Assembly: GCF_016862975.1 (NCBI RefSeq)
Contig: NZ_BONZ01000067.1
Span: 79,758-143,757, forward strand
Reading direction: 5' to 3'
Length of the DNA: 64,000 nucleotides
Source of the DNA: Rugosimonospora africana
Lineage (GTDB): Bacteria; Actinomycetota; Actinomycetes; Mycobacteriales; Micromonosporaceae
Shown: piece by piece, positions 33,511 to 41,659 of the stretch
How positions within the stretch are numbered: the first letter of the stretch is position 1
How the letters are laid out: each line of letters starts with the position of its first letter
The notes under the pieces: generated by a model
Database searches by the model: none
Seen by the model: the letters and a program-made list of their open reading frames with translations, nothing else
What the model was told of the DNA's origin: nothing
Made by a program: the position numbers and the translations under genes

Positions 33511-34452
33511 GAGGGCGTCGTGCAGGTGGCGCATGGCCAACAGCGACGAACGCACCTCCTGCAGCAGTTCGGTCGTGCTCAGCGGCCGTCCCCACTCCCG
33601 CATCGCGAGGTCGTCGAAGCCCACCGTTTCGATCCCGCACCCGTACCGGCTACCGAGCAGGCGCACGGCGTCGCAGTGCTGGTGCCGCACGTACGGGTCG
33701 TTGGTGACCAGCAGTACCCGGTCGGTCGGGGCCGGGGTGCGCACGTGCTGCGCCCAACCGATGAGCGTGTCCGCGGTGTTCGCTCGCAACGGCGGTCGGG
33801 TCGACGCGGCGGCCAGCACGTGGACCTCCTCGACACCGGGGCGCGGACCGTCCCAGTACCGGTGCCACCAGCCGTCTCCCTCGCGCACCGTCGGCGGCTG
33901 CGAGAGGTCCAGGAACCGGCGCAGCCCGACCAGCATCATGTCGGCCTCGGTCTCGATCGGGCCGAGTCCGAGCCGGATACTCTCGCGGTGCTCCCGTTCG
34001 TGGCGCCACCGCAGGCTGCCCAACCCGGCCAGGGTCTGGACGCGGAGGCCTCCGGCGATCAGCCGGGCGACGTAGTCGGTGCGGCCGAGCGTCACCCGGA
34101 TGCCGCCGCCGAGCACGACCACGTGGTCGTAGCTGTCGTGGGCGGGCCGGTCCCGTCCGGCGAGGCCGAGTGCGGCGATCAGGGTACGCAGCCGGGCGTC
34201 CAGTTCGGGTTCGTAGTCGAGGCGGTCGGTGTCGAACCGCTCCTTGACCCCGCCACGGAAGTCCCACACCCGGGAGAACTCGGCCACCCGATCGAGTACC
34301 GATCCGACCGGGCCCGCCGGCACCTCGCCATCGAACTGTCCGACCAGTTCCGCCAACTCCGGCGACGTGACCCACTCCCCGATGGAGGCCACCACCGCCG
34401 CCGGGTCGAGTCCACCGGGCTCACACGGGGGCAGCGCGAACGGTTGCCTCAC
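33496..34452 (-). CDS. Hypothetical protein, possibly YdcF/SanA-like (DUF218)
   Basis: A 318-residue soluble protein with no signal peptide. The core YDHVVVLGGGIRVTLGRTDYVARLIAGGLRVQTLAGLGSLR, a middle ETEADMMLVGLRRFL and late VLLVTNDPYVRHQHCDAVRLL follow the order seen in YdcF/SanA/ElyC proteins (VVLGGG, E-A-x-x-M, VTs-xH-x-R), but the match is loose. These relatives act in envelope or nucleotide-linked metabolism without a firm function. Its TAA stop is the first of a short stop-codon array. Confidence 0.55.
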   Translation of the reverse strand: MRQPFALPPCEPGGLDPAAVVASIGEWVTSPELAELVGQFDGEVPAGPVGSVLDRVAEFSRVWDFRGGVKERFDTDRLDYEPELDARLRTLIAALGLAGRDRPAHDSYDHVVVLGGGIRVTLGRTDYVARLIAGGLRVQTLAGLGSLRWRHEREHRESIRLGLGPIETEADMMLVGLRRFLDLSQPPTVREGDGWWHRYWDGPRPGVEEVHVLAAASTRPPLRANTADTLIGWAQHVRTPAPTDRVLLVTNDPYVRHQHCDAVRLLGSRYGCGIETVGFDDLAMREWGRPLSTTELLQEVRSSLLAMRHLHDALVPSR

Positions 34453-34546
34453 CGCACCCAGACCTCCTCGACCGTGACCGCGACGGATGACCGCGACGGA
34501 CCCGTACCGGACCAGCAGACTACAAGACCGCGCCCGCCGGAGAGCG

Positions 34547-35437
34547 CTAGGCCGCCGGCAGTTCGGCGAGTTCGCGGACCACGCGTGCGAATCCCCGGAC
34601 GAGTGGAGCGTCGGTGCCGTCGGGCCAGGCGAGGGCGACTCGCAGCGGTTCCACGTCGGTCAGCGGTACCCAGGACAGGTCGGGACGCGCGTAGTACCGC
34701 GCCATGCTCTGCGGGCCGAAACAGATCGCCGCGCCCTCGGCCACCTGCTCCAGCATCTCCTCGACGTTGTCGTTGGTCGGCCCCCACCGCGGGCTGGTCC
34801 CGTCCGGGCGCGGGTTGACCGCCCACCAGTCCACCCAGGCGCGGGGCGCCCGCTCGGTCCACAGCAGCGGTTCGTCGTTGGTCTCCAGGATCGAGATGCC
34901 GTCCCGGCTGGCCAGCGGGTGCCGCCGGGGAAGGCCGACGACCCGACCTTCGGTGTGGACGACCTCGGCGTGCATCCCGGTGAGGTCGGCGGGCAACCAG
35001 ACGAAGGCGACGTCGACCAGGCCGTCGCGGAGCGCGGCCGTCTCCTCGCCCCAGTCGATCCGCTTGGGCTCCACCCGTACGCCCGGGTACCGGCGGGCGA
35101 ACTCCGCCCGCGACCGCGTGGTCAGCTCTCCCGCCCCGCTCGCCTCGAAACCGACCCGCAGTACGCCGGTCTGGCCGCGCCGGTGGCGGTCGGCCGCGGC
35201 GGTGACCCGGTCGACCTGCCGCAGCGTCCGGCGCGCCTCGGCCAGTACGTCGCGCCCCGCCGCGGTGGCCGTCACGCCTCCGGCGTGCCGGTCGAAGAGC
35301 CGCACACCGAGTTCCGCCTCCAGGTTGCGCAGGGCGTAGGAGAGGGCGGGTTGGCTGACGAACAGGCCCTGGGCCGCCCGGCCCAGGTTCCCGGCTTCGT
35401 CGATCGCTACCAGGTAGCGCAGTTGGCGCAACTCCAC
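34547..35437 (-). CDS. LysR-family transcriptional regulator
   Basis: A 296-residue LTTR. The N-terminal HTH is MELRQLRYLVAIDEAGNLGRAAQGLFVSQPALSYALRNLEAELGVRLFDRHAGG, starting at GTG 35437. The C-terminal co-inducer domain begins about residue 90 (GVLRVGFEASGAGELTTRSRAEFARRYPGVRVE). It is divergent from an SDR gene across 105 bp that contains a T-N11-A palindrome, the standard arrangement for LTTR control of the neighbour. Confidence 0.92.
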   Translation of the reverse strand: MELRQLRYLVAIDEAGNLGRAAQGLFVSQPALSYALRNLEAELGVRLFDRHAGGVTATAAGRDVLAEARRTLRQVDRVTAAADRHRRGQTGVLRVGFEASGAGELTTRSRAEFARRYPGVRVEPKRIDWGEETAALRDGLVDVAFVWLPADLTGMHAEVVHTEGRVVGLPRRHPLASRDGISILETNDEPLLWTERAPRAWVDWWAVNPRPDGTSPRWGPTNDNVEEMLEQVAEGAAICFGPQSMARYYARPDLSWVPLTDVEPLRVALAWPDGTDAPLVRGFARVVRELAELPAA

Positions 35438-35445
35438 CCGGCCAT

Positions 35446-35462
35446 CATAAGTCCGCTTTATG
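35446..35462. promoter_or_regulatory. LysR-type operator (T-N11-A)
   Basis: CATAA-N7-TTATG is a 5-bp inverted repeat in an AT-rich island; T35448 and A35460 are in T-N11-A spacing. It lies nine bases upstream of the LysR start and 80 bp upstream of the SDR start, consistent with autoregulation and control of the SDR gene. Confidence 0.6.
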
Positions 35463-35542
35463 GCTTGAACGATCTTCTGTCTTGGGTCGCGCGGCCGTGA
35501 CCGGCGACACTGGGCAGGTCATTCCCGCACACGGAGGTCCAG

Positions 35543-36418
35543 ATGTCCACGCAAACCACGCCCGCCCGTCCGGCGTCCGGCCGAGTCTGGCTGGTCACCG
35601 GCGCCTCATCCGGCTTCGGCCGGGCGATCGCCGAGGCCGCGCTGCGCGCCGGCGACACCGTCGTGGCAACGGCCCGCCGTCCCGAGGCGCTGAAGGACCT
35701 GGTGGCGGCGTACCCCGACCGGGCCAACGCCGCCGACCTGGACGTCACGGATCCGGCCCAGATCACCGCCGTGGTCGCGCAGGTGCTGCTGTGGTACGGC
35801 CGGATCGACGTCGTCGTGAACAACGCCGGCCGGGGTTTGGTGGGCGCGGTCGAAGAGACCAGCGACCGGGAGCTGCGTGACCTGATGGAGTTGCACTTCT
35901 TCGGGCCGGCCGCACTGACCCGGGCGGTCCTGCCGCACCTGCGGCGCCAGCGCTCCGGCGCCATCGTGCAGATCAGCAGCATGGGCGGGCGGCTGTCCTT
36001 CCCCGGGGTGGGGGCCTACTCGGCCACCAAGTTCGCCCTGGAAGGGTTCTCCGAGGCGCTCGCCGCGGAGGTCGCGCCGTTCGGCATCAAGGTGCTGATC
36101 GTCGAGCCGGGAGCTTTCCGTACCGGTTTCAACACCGCCGGTTCCCTGCTGCGTTCGCAGCCCATCGACGCGTACGCCGACAGCGTCGGCGCGGTGGCGG
36201 CGAACCTGGACGCCGACGACGGCCGGCAGCCCGGTGACCCGGCCAAGGCGGCCGCCGCGATCCTGGCCGCGCTCGACGCGGAGCCGATCCCGCTGCGCCT
36301 GCCGCTGGGCGACGACGCCGCCGACGCGATCGCGGCGAGCCTTGAGCGCAACCAGGCCGAGTTCGTGGCCTGGGAGCCAACCGCTCGCGCGGTCGGGTTC
36401 ACGGCCGACGGATCCTGA
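35543..36418 (+). CDS. Short-chain dehydrogenase/reductase
   Basis: A 291-residue classical SDR. The cofactor motif TGASSGFG (19-26), NNAG (93-96), catalytic Ser around 145 (IVQISSMGGR) and Tyr159/Lys163 (YSATK) are all present. GGAGGT five bases before ATG at 35543 fixes the start. The Arg-rich positions after strand 2 (ATARRPEAL) favour NADP(H). The substrate is unknown. It is divergent from the LysR gene, its probable regulator. Confidence 0.92.
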   Translation: MSTQTTPARPASGRVWLVTGASSGFGRAIAEAALRAGDTVVATARRPEALKDLVAAYPDRANAADLDVTDPAQITAVVAQVLLWYGRIDVVVNNAGRGLVGAVEETSDRELRDLMELHFFGPAALTRAVLPHLRRQRSGAIVQISSMGGRLSFPGVGAYSATKFALEGFSEALAAEVAPFGIKVLIVEPGAFRTGFNTAGSLLRSQPIDAYADSVGAVAANLDADDGRQPGDPAKAAAAILAALDAEPIPLRLPLGDDAADAIAASLERNQAEFVAWEPTARAVGFTADGS

Positions 36419-36430
36419 CGGGGCTGAGCC

Positions 36431-37240
36431 TCAGGATTTCATGCCGACGCCGGCCCACAGTCCACTGTGTCCGGACCCTTCGGCGAGTGCCGGCGGCGAC
36501 TCGGGGCGCCACTGCCGGGCGCAGACCACGCCCGGCGTCACCAGGTCGAGACCGGTGAAGAAGCGCCGGACGCCTGCGTGGTCGCGGGCGGTGGCCTGGC
36601 TGCCGGTGTACTTCTGGTAGGTCCGGGCGGCGGCGTGGCACGCGTCGGCGTCGGGCGGGAACGTCTCGGCCGCGCCGTGGGAGATCGCGACATAGCTGCC
36701 GGCGGGCAATGCGGCGACCAGTTGCGCGACGGCGCCGTACGCCTGGACGTCGTCCGGGATGAACGGCAGCACCGCGGTCAGCAGCAGCCCGACCGGTCGG
36801 GTGAGGTCCAGCAGCCGCCGGACCTCAGGGTGCGCGAGGATCGGCTGCGGGGTTCGCACGTCGCCGCGGATCGCCACGGCCCACTGGACGCCTTCCAGCA
36901 GTTCGAGGGTTTGAGCCACCGCGCACGGATCGATGTCGACGAACACCGCACGGGCGTCGATCGCGGCACCGCTGACACTCCGCACGCTGCCCTGAGCGGG
37001 GATGCCCGCGCCGAAGTCGAGGAACTGCCGAACCCCGGCGCCAACGAGGAAGTCGACCGCGCGGGCCAGGAACGCGCGGTTGGCGTGAGCCGACGCCGTA
37101 ATGCCGGGAAGCCTCGCCATGACTTCCCGGGCCGCTTCCTGGTCGGCGGGGAAGTTGTGGACGCCCCCCAGGTAGCAGTCGTACATGCGTGCGGCCGTCG
37201 CGTACCTGGCGGTCTGCTCGCCGTGCGGGGAATTCGGCAT
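36431..37240 (-). CDS. SAM-dependent methyltransferase, PF04672 type (second copy)
   Basis: A 269-residue PF04672 methyltransferase, the same length as the one at 7167-7976. It has YATAARMYDCYLGGVHNFPADQEAAREV, SAM-loop FLDFGAGIPAQG, VFVDIDPCAV and AVLPFIPDD. I chose ATG at 37240 (GGAGAGG upstream), which gives the standard N terminus; the upstream extension is not conserved-looking. It converges with the SDR gene (12-bp gap). Function unknown. Confidence 0.87.
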   Translation of the reverse strand: MPNSPHGEQTARYATAARMYDCYLGGVHNFPADQEAAREVMARLPGITASAHANRAFLARAVDFLVGAGVRQFLDFGAGIPAQGSVRSVSGAAIDARAVFVDIDPCAVAQTLELLEGVQWAVAIRGDVRTPQPILAHPEVRRLLDLTRPVGLLLTAVLPFIPDDVQAYGAVAQLVAALPAGSYVAISHGAAETFPPDADACHAAARTYQKYTGSQATARDHAGVRRFFTGLDLVTPGVVCARQWRPESPPALAEGSGHSGLWAGVGMKS

Positions 37241-37493
37241 GGGCGTGCCTCTCCGGGCCGATCGGCGTGGCGGGATCGCCGCGCGCTGAGCGTCGCCTTC
37301 CCTATCGCTCGACCGGGCCAGGACGCTTCGGCGCGCGCGGATCCCGTCCGTCACGTTTCGGTCGACACGGTGATGGCGACCTCGGCCGGAGGCTCGCAGC
37401 GGCCCAGCCTCCGCACGACCGGCGGGGCTGGGCCGTCACTGCTCGTCTCGTCGCTGGTGGTCTGCCGTCGCTGGCTGTCTGCCGGCCTCCGTC

Positions 37494-38969
37494 TCAGCGC
37501 CGGGGCGCCACGAGCGCGTCGATGGCCGCCTCGGAACACGCCCGGGAGGCGCCGAAGGTGCGTACCCAGCCGCGCGCGGCGCTGAAGTCGACACCCGCGG
37601 CGCCCATGTCGACGACCACGATCGACGGGTGGCGCTTGATGAGTTCGGCGCTCAACCGCTGCTGCCACTCGTGGCGGTGTGGGCTGCGCACCAGCAGGAC
37701 CACCTCGGCGTCGTCGCCGAACTCGCCGGTGAACAGGCCGATCTCGGACGTGACCATGTTCTCGCCGTTGTAGGTGCCGCCCGAAATGGCGACCGTCTCG
37801 CACTCGTACCCGGCCGCGTCGAGCAACTCCTCGAGCGCGCCGCCGTGACCGCCGACGGCGGGCGAGTGCTCCTGCTCCAGGCGGATCACGAGTACGTGCC
37901 GGCCGCGCAGCGCGGTGTCCCCGCTGACCCGGCGGGCTCGCAGCGCCAGCTCCCGGCCGACCGCGTCGTCGCGACGGCCGGTGGCCTGCCGCTCCCGGCG
38001 GCCGAGTCGCGCGATCCGGGCGTTGGCCTGTTCGAGCCGCTCGATGTCGAGGCGTCCGTCGGCGACGGCGGCGCTGATCGCCCGTACCGCGATCTCGACG
38101 TCCTCGTCGTACGAAGCGGCGCCCAGGCACAGCGCGTCGATCCCGGCGGCCAGCGCGAGCACCACGGACTCGGCCAGCGGCGCGACGTCGAGCACGCCGC
38201 GCATCTCCAGCGCGTCGCTGATGACCACGCCGTCGTACCCGATCTCCTCGCGCAGCAGGCCGGTCACCGCCGCCCGGCTGATCGACGTCGGGTACTTCTC
38301 GTCGAGCTGTGGCAGCCGGACGTGGGAGACCATGATGCCGTCGACACCCGCGGCCGCCGCGGCACGGAACGGGTCGAGGTACCAGCCGACCAGCTCGTCG
38401 CGGCTGAGGTCGACGGCGGGCGTGCCGAGGTGCGCGTCGGTGCCGCTGCGCCCGTGGCCCGGGAAGTGCTTCGCGCAGGCGCTGACCCCGGTGGCCTGCA
38501 AACCCTCCACCCAGGCGGCGGAGTGTGCGGACACCCGGGCACGGTCCTCGCCGAAGGTGCGCATCGCGTTGGGCGTCAACGGGTTGGAGATGGCGTCGAC
38601 CGCCGGTGCGAGGTCCCAGTCGATGCCCGCGTCCACCAACGAGAGACCGATCTGCTCCGCCGCCGCGCGCGTCGCGTCGAGGTCGTCGATGCGACCCAGC
38701 GCGTAGTTGCCGGGCACGCTCGTGCCGCCGTGCCCCTCGAGGCGGGTGACGTCGCCGCCCTCCTCGTCGGTCGCGATGATCACGTGGTCGCGCAACGCGT
38801 GCAGCGCGGAGGTGAGCTGTGCGACCTGTTCGCGCGAGCGGATGTCCCGCCCGTACAGGACGACGCCGCCGAGCCCCGCGTCGACGCGCGGGGCGAGCCA
38901 CCGCGGCAGTACCGGCCGGCCGATGGAGGGGAAGAGGACGCCGTGGGCGAGGGTCTCAAGCTTGGTCAT
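37494..38969 (-). CDS. Glycoside hydrolase family 3, beta-N-acetylhexosaminidase-like (cytoplasmic)
   Basis: A 491-residue protein. The GH3 barrel has the NagZ-type segment CAKHFPGHGRSGTDAHLGTPAVDLSRDEL, which supplies the His/Asp general acid-base pair of beta-N-acetylglucosaminidases, and the nucleophile Asp in VISDALEMRGV. A C-terminal alpha/beta domain follows (from about 330). No signal peptide is present, so it acts on imported oligosaccharides. Start ATG 38969 has AAGGTGG upstream. It is divergent from the ROK regulator and near nagA, which fits release of GlcNAc from imported chitobiose-like sugars or muropeptides. Confidence 0.88.
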   Translation of the reverse strand: MTKLETLAHGVLFPSIGRPVLPRWLAPRVDAGLGGVVLYGRDIRSREQVAQLTSALHALRDHVIIATDEEGGDVTRLEGHGGTSVPGNYALGRIDDLDATRAAAEQIGLSLVDAGIDWDLAPAVDAISNPLTPNAMRTFGEDRARVSAHSAAWVEGLQATGVSACAKHFPGHGRSGTDAHLGTPAVDLSRDELVGWYLDPFRAAAAAGVDGIMVSHVRLPQLDEKYPTSISRAAVTGLLREEIGYDGVVISDALEMRGVLDVAPLAESVVLALAAGIDALCLGAASYDEDVEIAVRAISAAVADGRLDIERLEQANARIARLGRRERQATGRRDDAVGRELALRARRVSGDTALRGRHVLVIRLEQEHSPAVGGHGGALEELLDAAGYECETVAISGGTYNGENMVTSEIGLFTGEFGDDAEVVLLVRSPHRHEWQQRLSAELIKRHPSIVVVDMGAAGVDFSAARGWVRTFGASRACSEAAIDALVAPRR

Positions 38970-39086
38970 GTCCACCTTCGTTGCGGGGGTACCGGACGCG
39001 CTCCGGCCCACCGGTCCCACCGGTCGCGCGGGGCGTGCCGGTCGCGGGGAGCGGAAATCGGGGAGCGTCCACGAATTCCATTCAGT

Positions 39087-39101
39087 GTGAAACTAATTCA
39101 C
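39087..39101. promoter_or_regulatory. Inverted repeat upstream of the GH3 gene
   Basis: GTGAA-N5-TTCAC sits in AT-richer DNA 118 bp upstream of the GH3 start, in the divergent GH3/ROK spacer. It is a candidate operator for the GH3 promoter. Confidence 0.5.
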
Positions 39102-39196
39102 CGCCCCAGCCTAGGCGCCGCGTCCCGACCCGGCCACCCGGGTGTTCGTCACGCCAGCCAATCCCGGCGGGGGCTTCCGCACGGAGCGTCGGCGGG

Positions 39197-39220
39197 TTTA
39201 TTCTTCTCACGGCGAATAAA
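39197..39220. promoter_or_regulatory. Candidate ROK operator/promoter
   Basis: TTTATTC-N10-GAATAAA, a perfect 7-bp inverted repeat of A/T-rich half sites, ends 19 bases before the ROK start. NagC/Mlc-type ROK repressors bind A/T-rich dyads of this kind, so autoregulation is likely. Confidence 0.65.
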
Positions 39221-39239
39221 GTTCAGCCTGAGAGGAATT

Positions 39240-40448
39240 ATGGACTCGGGAACCGCGGTACGACGATCCAATCGCAGCTCGGTGCTGGAACAACTGTTGT
39301 CCGGCCGGGAGATCGACCGGCAGGAGCTGGTCGCCGCCACCGGCCTCAGTCAGGCGACGGTGTTCCGCGTGGTCAGCGAGCTGCTGGAATCCCGCATCCT
39401 GGTCGAGGGCCCGACCATCACGCGGGCGGGCCGCGGCCGGAATGCGACCAGCGTCCGCTTCAACGGCGAGATCGCGCTCGCCTGCGGCGTGGACCTCGGC
39501 GGCACCAACTGCCGCCTGGTGTTGACCGACGCCCTCGGCCGCACCATCGCCCGCCGCAACTACCGCACCCGCCACGATGTCGACGCGCGCGGCTTCGGCG
39601 AGTGGCTCGGCTCGTGCGTACGGGAACTGGTCGAGCAGGACGGCGCGAACGCCACGCTCGGCGCCGTCACCGTCGGCCTGCCCGGCGCGGTGGCCGGCGA
39701 CAAGACCCGGGTCGTCGGATCGCAGAACCTGCCGCAGATCCGCGGCCCCGAGTTCCTGGTGGCCCTGCGTGGCTCGCTGGACGCTCCGGTCAACATCGAC
39801 AACGACTCCAACCTGGCGCTGCTCGGCGAGTTGCGCTACGGCTCGGTACCGCCGACCGAGACCACGGTCCTGCTCATCCTCGGTACCGGCCTGTCCGCGG
39901 CCGTCGCGATGGACGGCGAGATCCTCTCCGGCGCCCAGGGGTTGCTCGGCGAACTCGGTCGGCTTCCGCTGCTCGGGCGCGAACAGCGCCTGCGCGACCT
40001 GCTGTCCGGCGCCGGGCTCGCCGGCTACGGGCGCTCGCTCGGCTACACCCTCGACACCACCGCCGAGGTGTTCGCGCAGCCTCAGCGGTTCGGCCCGCTC
40101 GTCGCGGACTCCCGCGCCGCGTTCACGCACCTGATCGACATCGTCGCACTGGCCTACGAACCGGCGAGCATCCTGGTCACCGGAGGATTCTCGGAATCCT
40201 TCACCGACGACTGGTTCGCCGACACCCGGGCGCGCCTGCGTGACCTGGTGGGTGTCGACAGCGTGATCCAGCGCTCCACGCTCGGCGCCGCCGCCGGCCT
40301 GCTCGGGGCGATGGCGCACGCGCTCAGTCACCTGCACATCGGCCTCGGCGCGCTCGGCGCCCTGTCCGCCACTGTCGGCCCCGGTCGCGACGAGATCCTC
40401 GAACGATTCCGCTCGTACTCCCCCGAAACCCTCGCCAGTGGAGTCTGA
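39240..40448 (+). CDS. ROK-family transcriptional repressor (NagC-like)
   Basis: A 402-residue protein. An N-terminal winged helix (AVRRSNRSSVLEQLLSGREIDRQELVAATGLSQATVFRVVSELLESRIL) is followed by a ROK sugar-kinase-like domain with CGVDLGGTNCRLVLTDALG and VNIDNDSNLALLGELRYG. The ATG at 39240 has AGAGGA upstream; the frame is open far upstream without signature. The stop is 2 bp before nagA, so the two form an operon, and GlcNAc-6-P or a related sugar is the likely inducer. Confidence 0.9.
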   Translation: MDSGTAVRRSNRSSVLEQLLSGREIDRQELVAATGLSQATVFRVVSELLESRILVEGPTITRAGRGRNATSVRFNGEIALACGVDLGGTNCRLVLTDALGRTIARRNYRTRHDVDARGFGEWLGSCVRELVEQDGANATLGAVTVGLPGAVAGDKTRVVGSQNLPQIRGPEFLVALRGSLDAPVNIDNDSNLALLGELRYGSVPPTETTVLLILGTGLSAAVAMDGEILSGAQGLLGELGRLPLLGREQRLRDLLSGAGLAGYGRSLGYTLDTTAEVFAQPQRFGPLVADSRAAFTHLIDIVALAYEPASILVTGGFSESFTDDWFADTRARLRDLVGVDSVIQRSTLGAAAGLLGAMAHALSHLHIGLGALGALSATVGPGRDEILERFRSYSPETLASGV

Positions 40449-40450
40449 CC

Positions 40451-41659
40451 ATGACGGTGCGAATCCTCACCAACGGGCGCCTGGTCCTTGAGGACCGTGT
40501 CATCGACAACGGATGGCTCGTCGTCCGGGACGGCGTCATCGATTCCCTCGGCCCGGGTGAGCCACCGGAGCCGCGGCGCTTCAACGGAGCCGCGCTCGAC
40601 TACGTCGACCTCGAACGGCAGTGGGTGCTGCCCGGGTACATCGACCTGCACTGCCACGGCGGGGGCGGCCGGGCGATCTACAGCGGCGACATCGAGGACG
40701 TCCGCATCGCCGCGGCCGCCCATCTGGGTCGGGGTACCACCAGCATGCTCGCCTCCATCGCCAGCGCCCGGCTGGAGACGATGATCGCGGCCGCGGAGGC
40801 GATCGGCGCGGCGATCGACGACAACAGCGCACCGAACATCCGGGGCATCCACTTCGAAGGCCCGTTCCTGTCCCCGGCGCGGCGCGGCGCCCAGACCGCG
40901 ACCGCGCTGCGCCTGCCCGACGAGGGCGTCTTCCGCACCCTGATGCGCGCCGCCGGAGGGCACGCGGCGTCGATGACCATCGCCCCCGAACTGGACGGCG
41001 CGATCGAGCTGATCCGGCGCCACAGCGACGACATCGTCTTCTGCGTCGGCCACACCGACGGGGGCGCCGAGGCGTTCCAGGCGGCCGTGGACGCGGGAGC
41101 CCGCCACGTCACCCATCTGTTCAACGCGATGCCCGGCATCACCCACCGGTCCCCGGGCCCGGCGATCCGGGCGCTGCTGGACCCGCGGGTCACCGTGGAA
41201 CTCATCGCCGACGGCCACCACCTCGCCGCGGACACCGTGCGCCTGGCGCTGAGTACGGCCGGCACGCGACGCGGGGTACTGGTCACCGACGCCATGGCCG
41301 CCGCGGGGCTGGAGGACGGCAGGTACGCGTTCGTGGACCGTACCGTCGATGTGCGCGGCGGCGCCGCGTACCTGCACGGCACCGACACGCTGGCCGGCTC
41401 CACCCTGTTCATCGGGGACGCCGCCGCCCGGGTCGGCGCGCTCGCGGACCTCTCACCGGTCGACACCGCCCGGCTCACGTCCGCGAACGCGGCGCGTGTG
41501 CTGGGCTGGGCAGACCGCGGCGTGCTCACGGCGGGTACGCCGGCGGACCTCGTCATCAGCCCCGACGGCGCCCACGCCTCCGCTGTGGCCATCGCCGGCC
41601 ACTGGCGCCCCGCCGAGGTCCCGCCCGACGTCGCCCGTCGCGAGTTCGCGCTCAACTGA
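40451..41659 (+). CDS. nagA: N-acetylglucosamine-6-phosphate deacetylase
   Basis: A 402-residue amidohydrolase that removes acetate from GlcNAc-6-P. Signatures: WVLPGYIDLHCHGGGG (metal-binding H-x-H), GIHFEGPFLSPARRGAQ (metal Glu), CVGHTDGGAEAF, THLFNAMPGITHRSPG and ADGHHLAADTV, plus catalytic Asp in LVTDAMAAAG. It is directly downstream of the ROK gene. Its last codons and TGA (CTCAACTGA) are repeated outward in an 18-bp array. No nagB is in the window. Confidence 0.94.
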   Translation: MTVRILTNGRLVLEDRVIDNGWLVVRDGVIDSLGPGEPPEPRRFNGAALDYVDLERQWVLPGYIDLHCHGGGGRAIYSGDIEDVRIAAAAHLGRGTTSMLASIASARLETMIAAAEAIGAAIDDNSAPNIRGIHFEGPFLSPARRGAQTATALRLPDEGVFRTLMRAAGGHAASMTIAPELDGAIELIRRHSDDIVFCVGHTDGGAEAFQAAVDAGARHVTHLFNAMPGITHRSPGPAIRALLDPRVTVELIADGHHLAADTVRLALSTAGTRRGVLVTDAMAAAGLEDGRYAFVDRTVDVRGGAAYLHGTDTLAGSTLFIGDAAARVGALADLSPVDTARLTSANAARVLGWADRGVLTAGTPADLVISPDGAHASAVAIAGHWRPAEVPPDVARREFALN

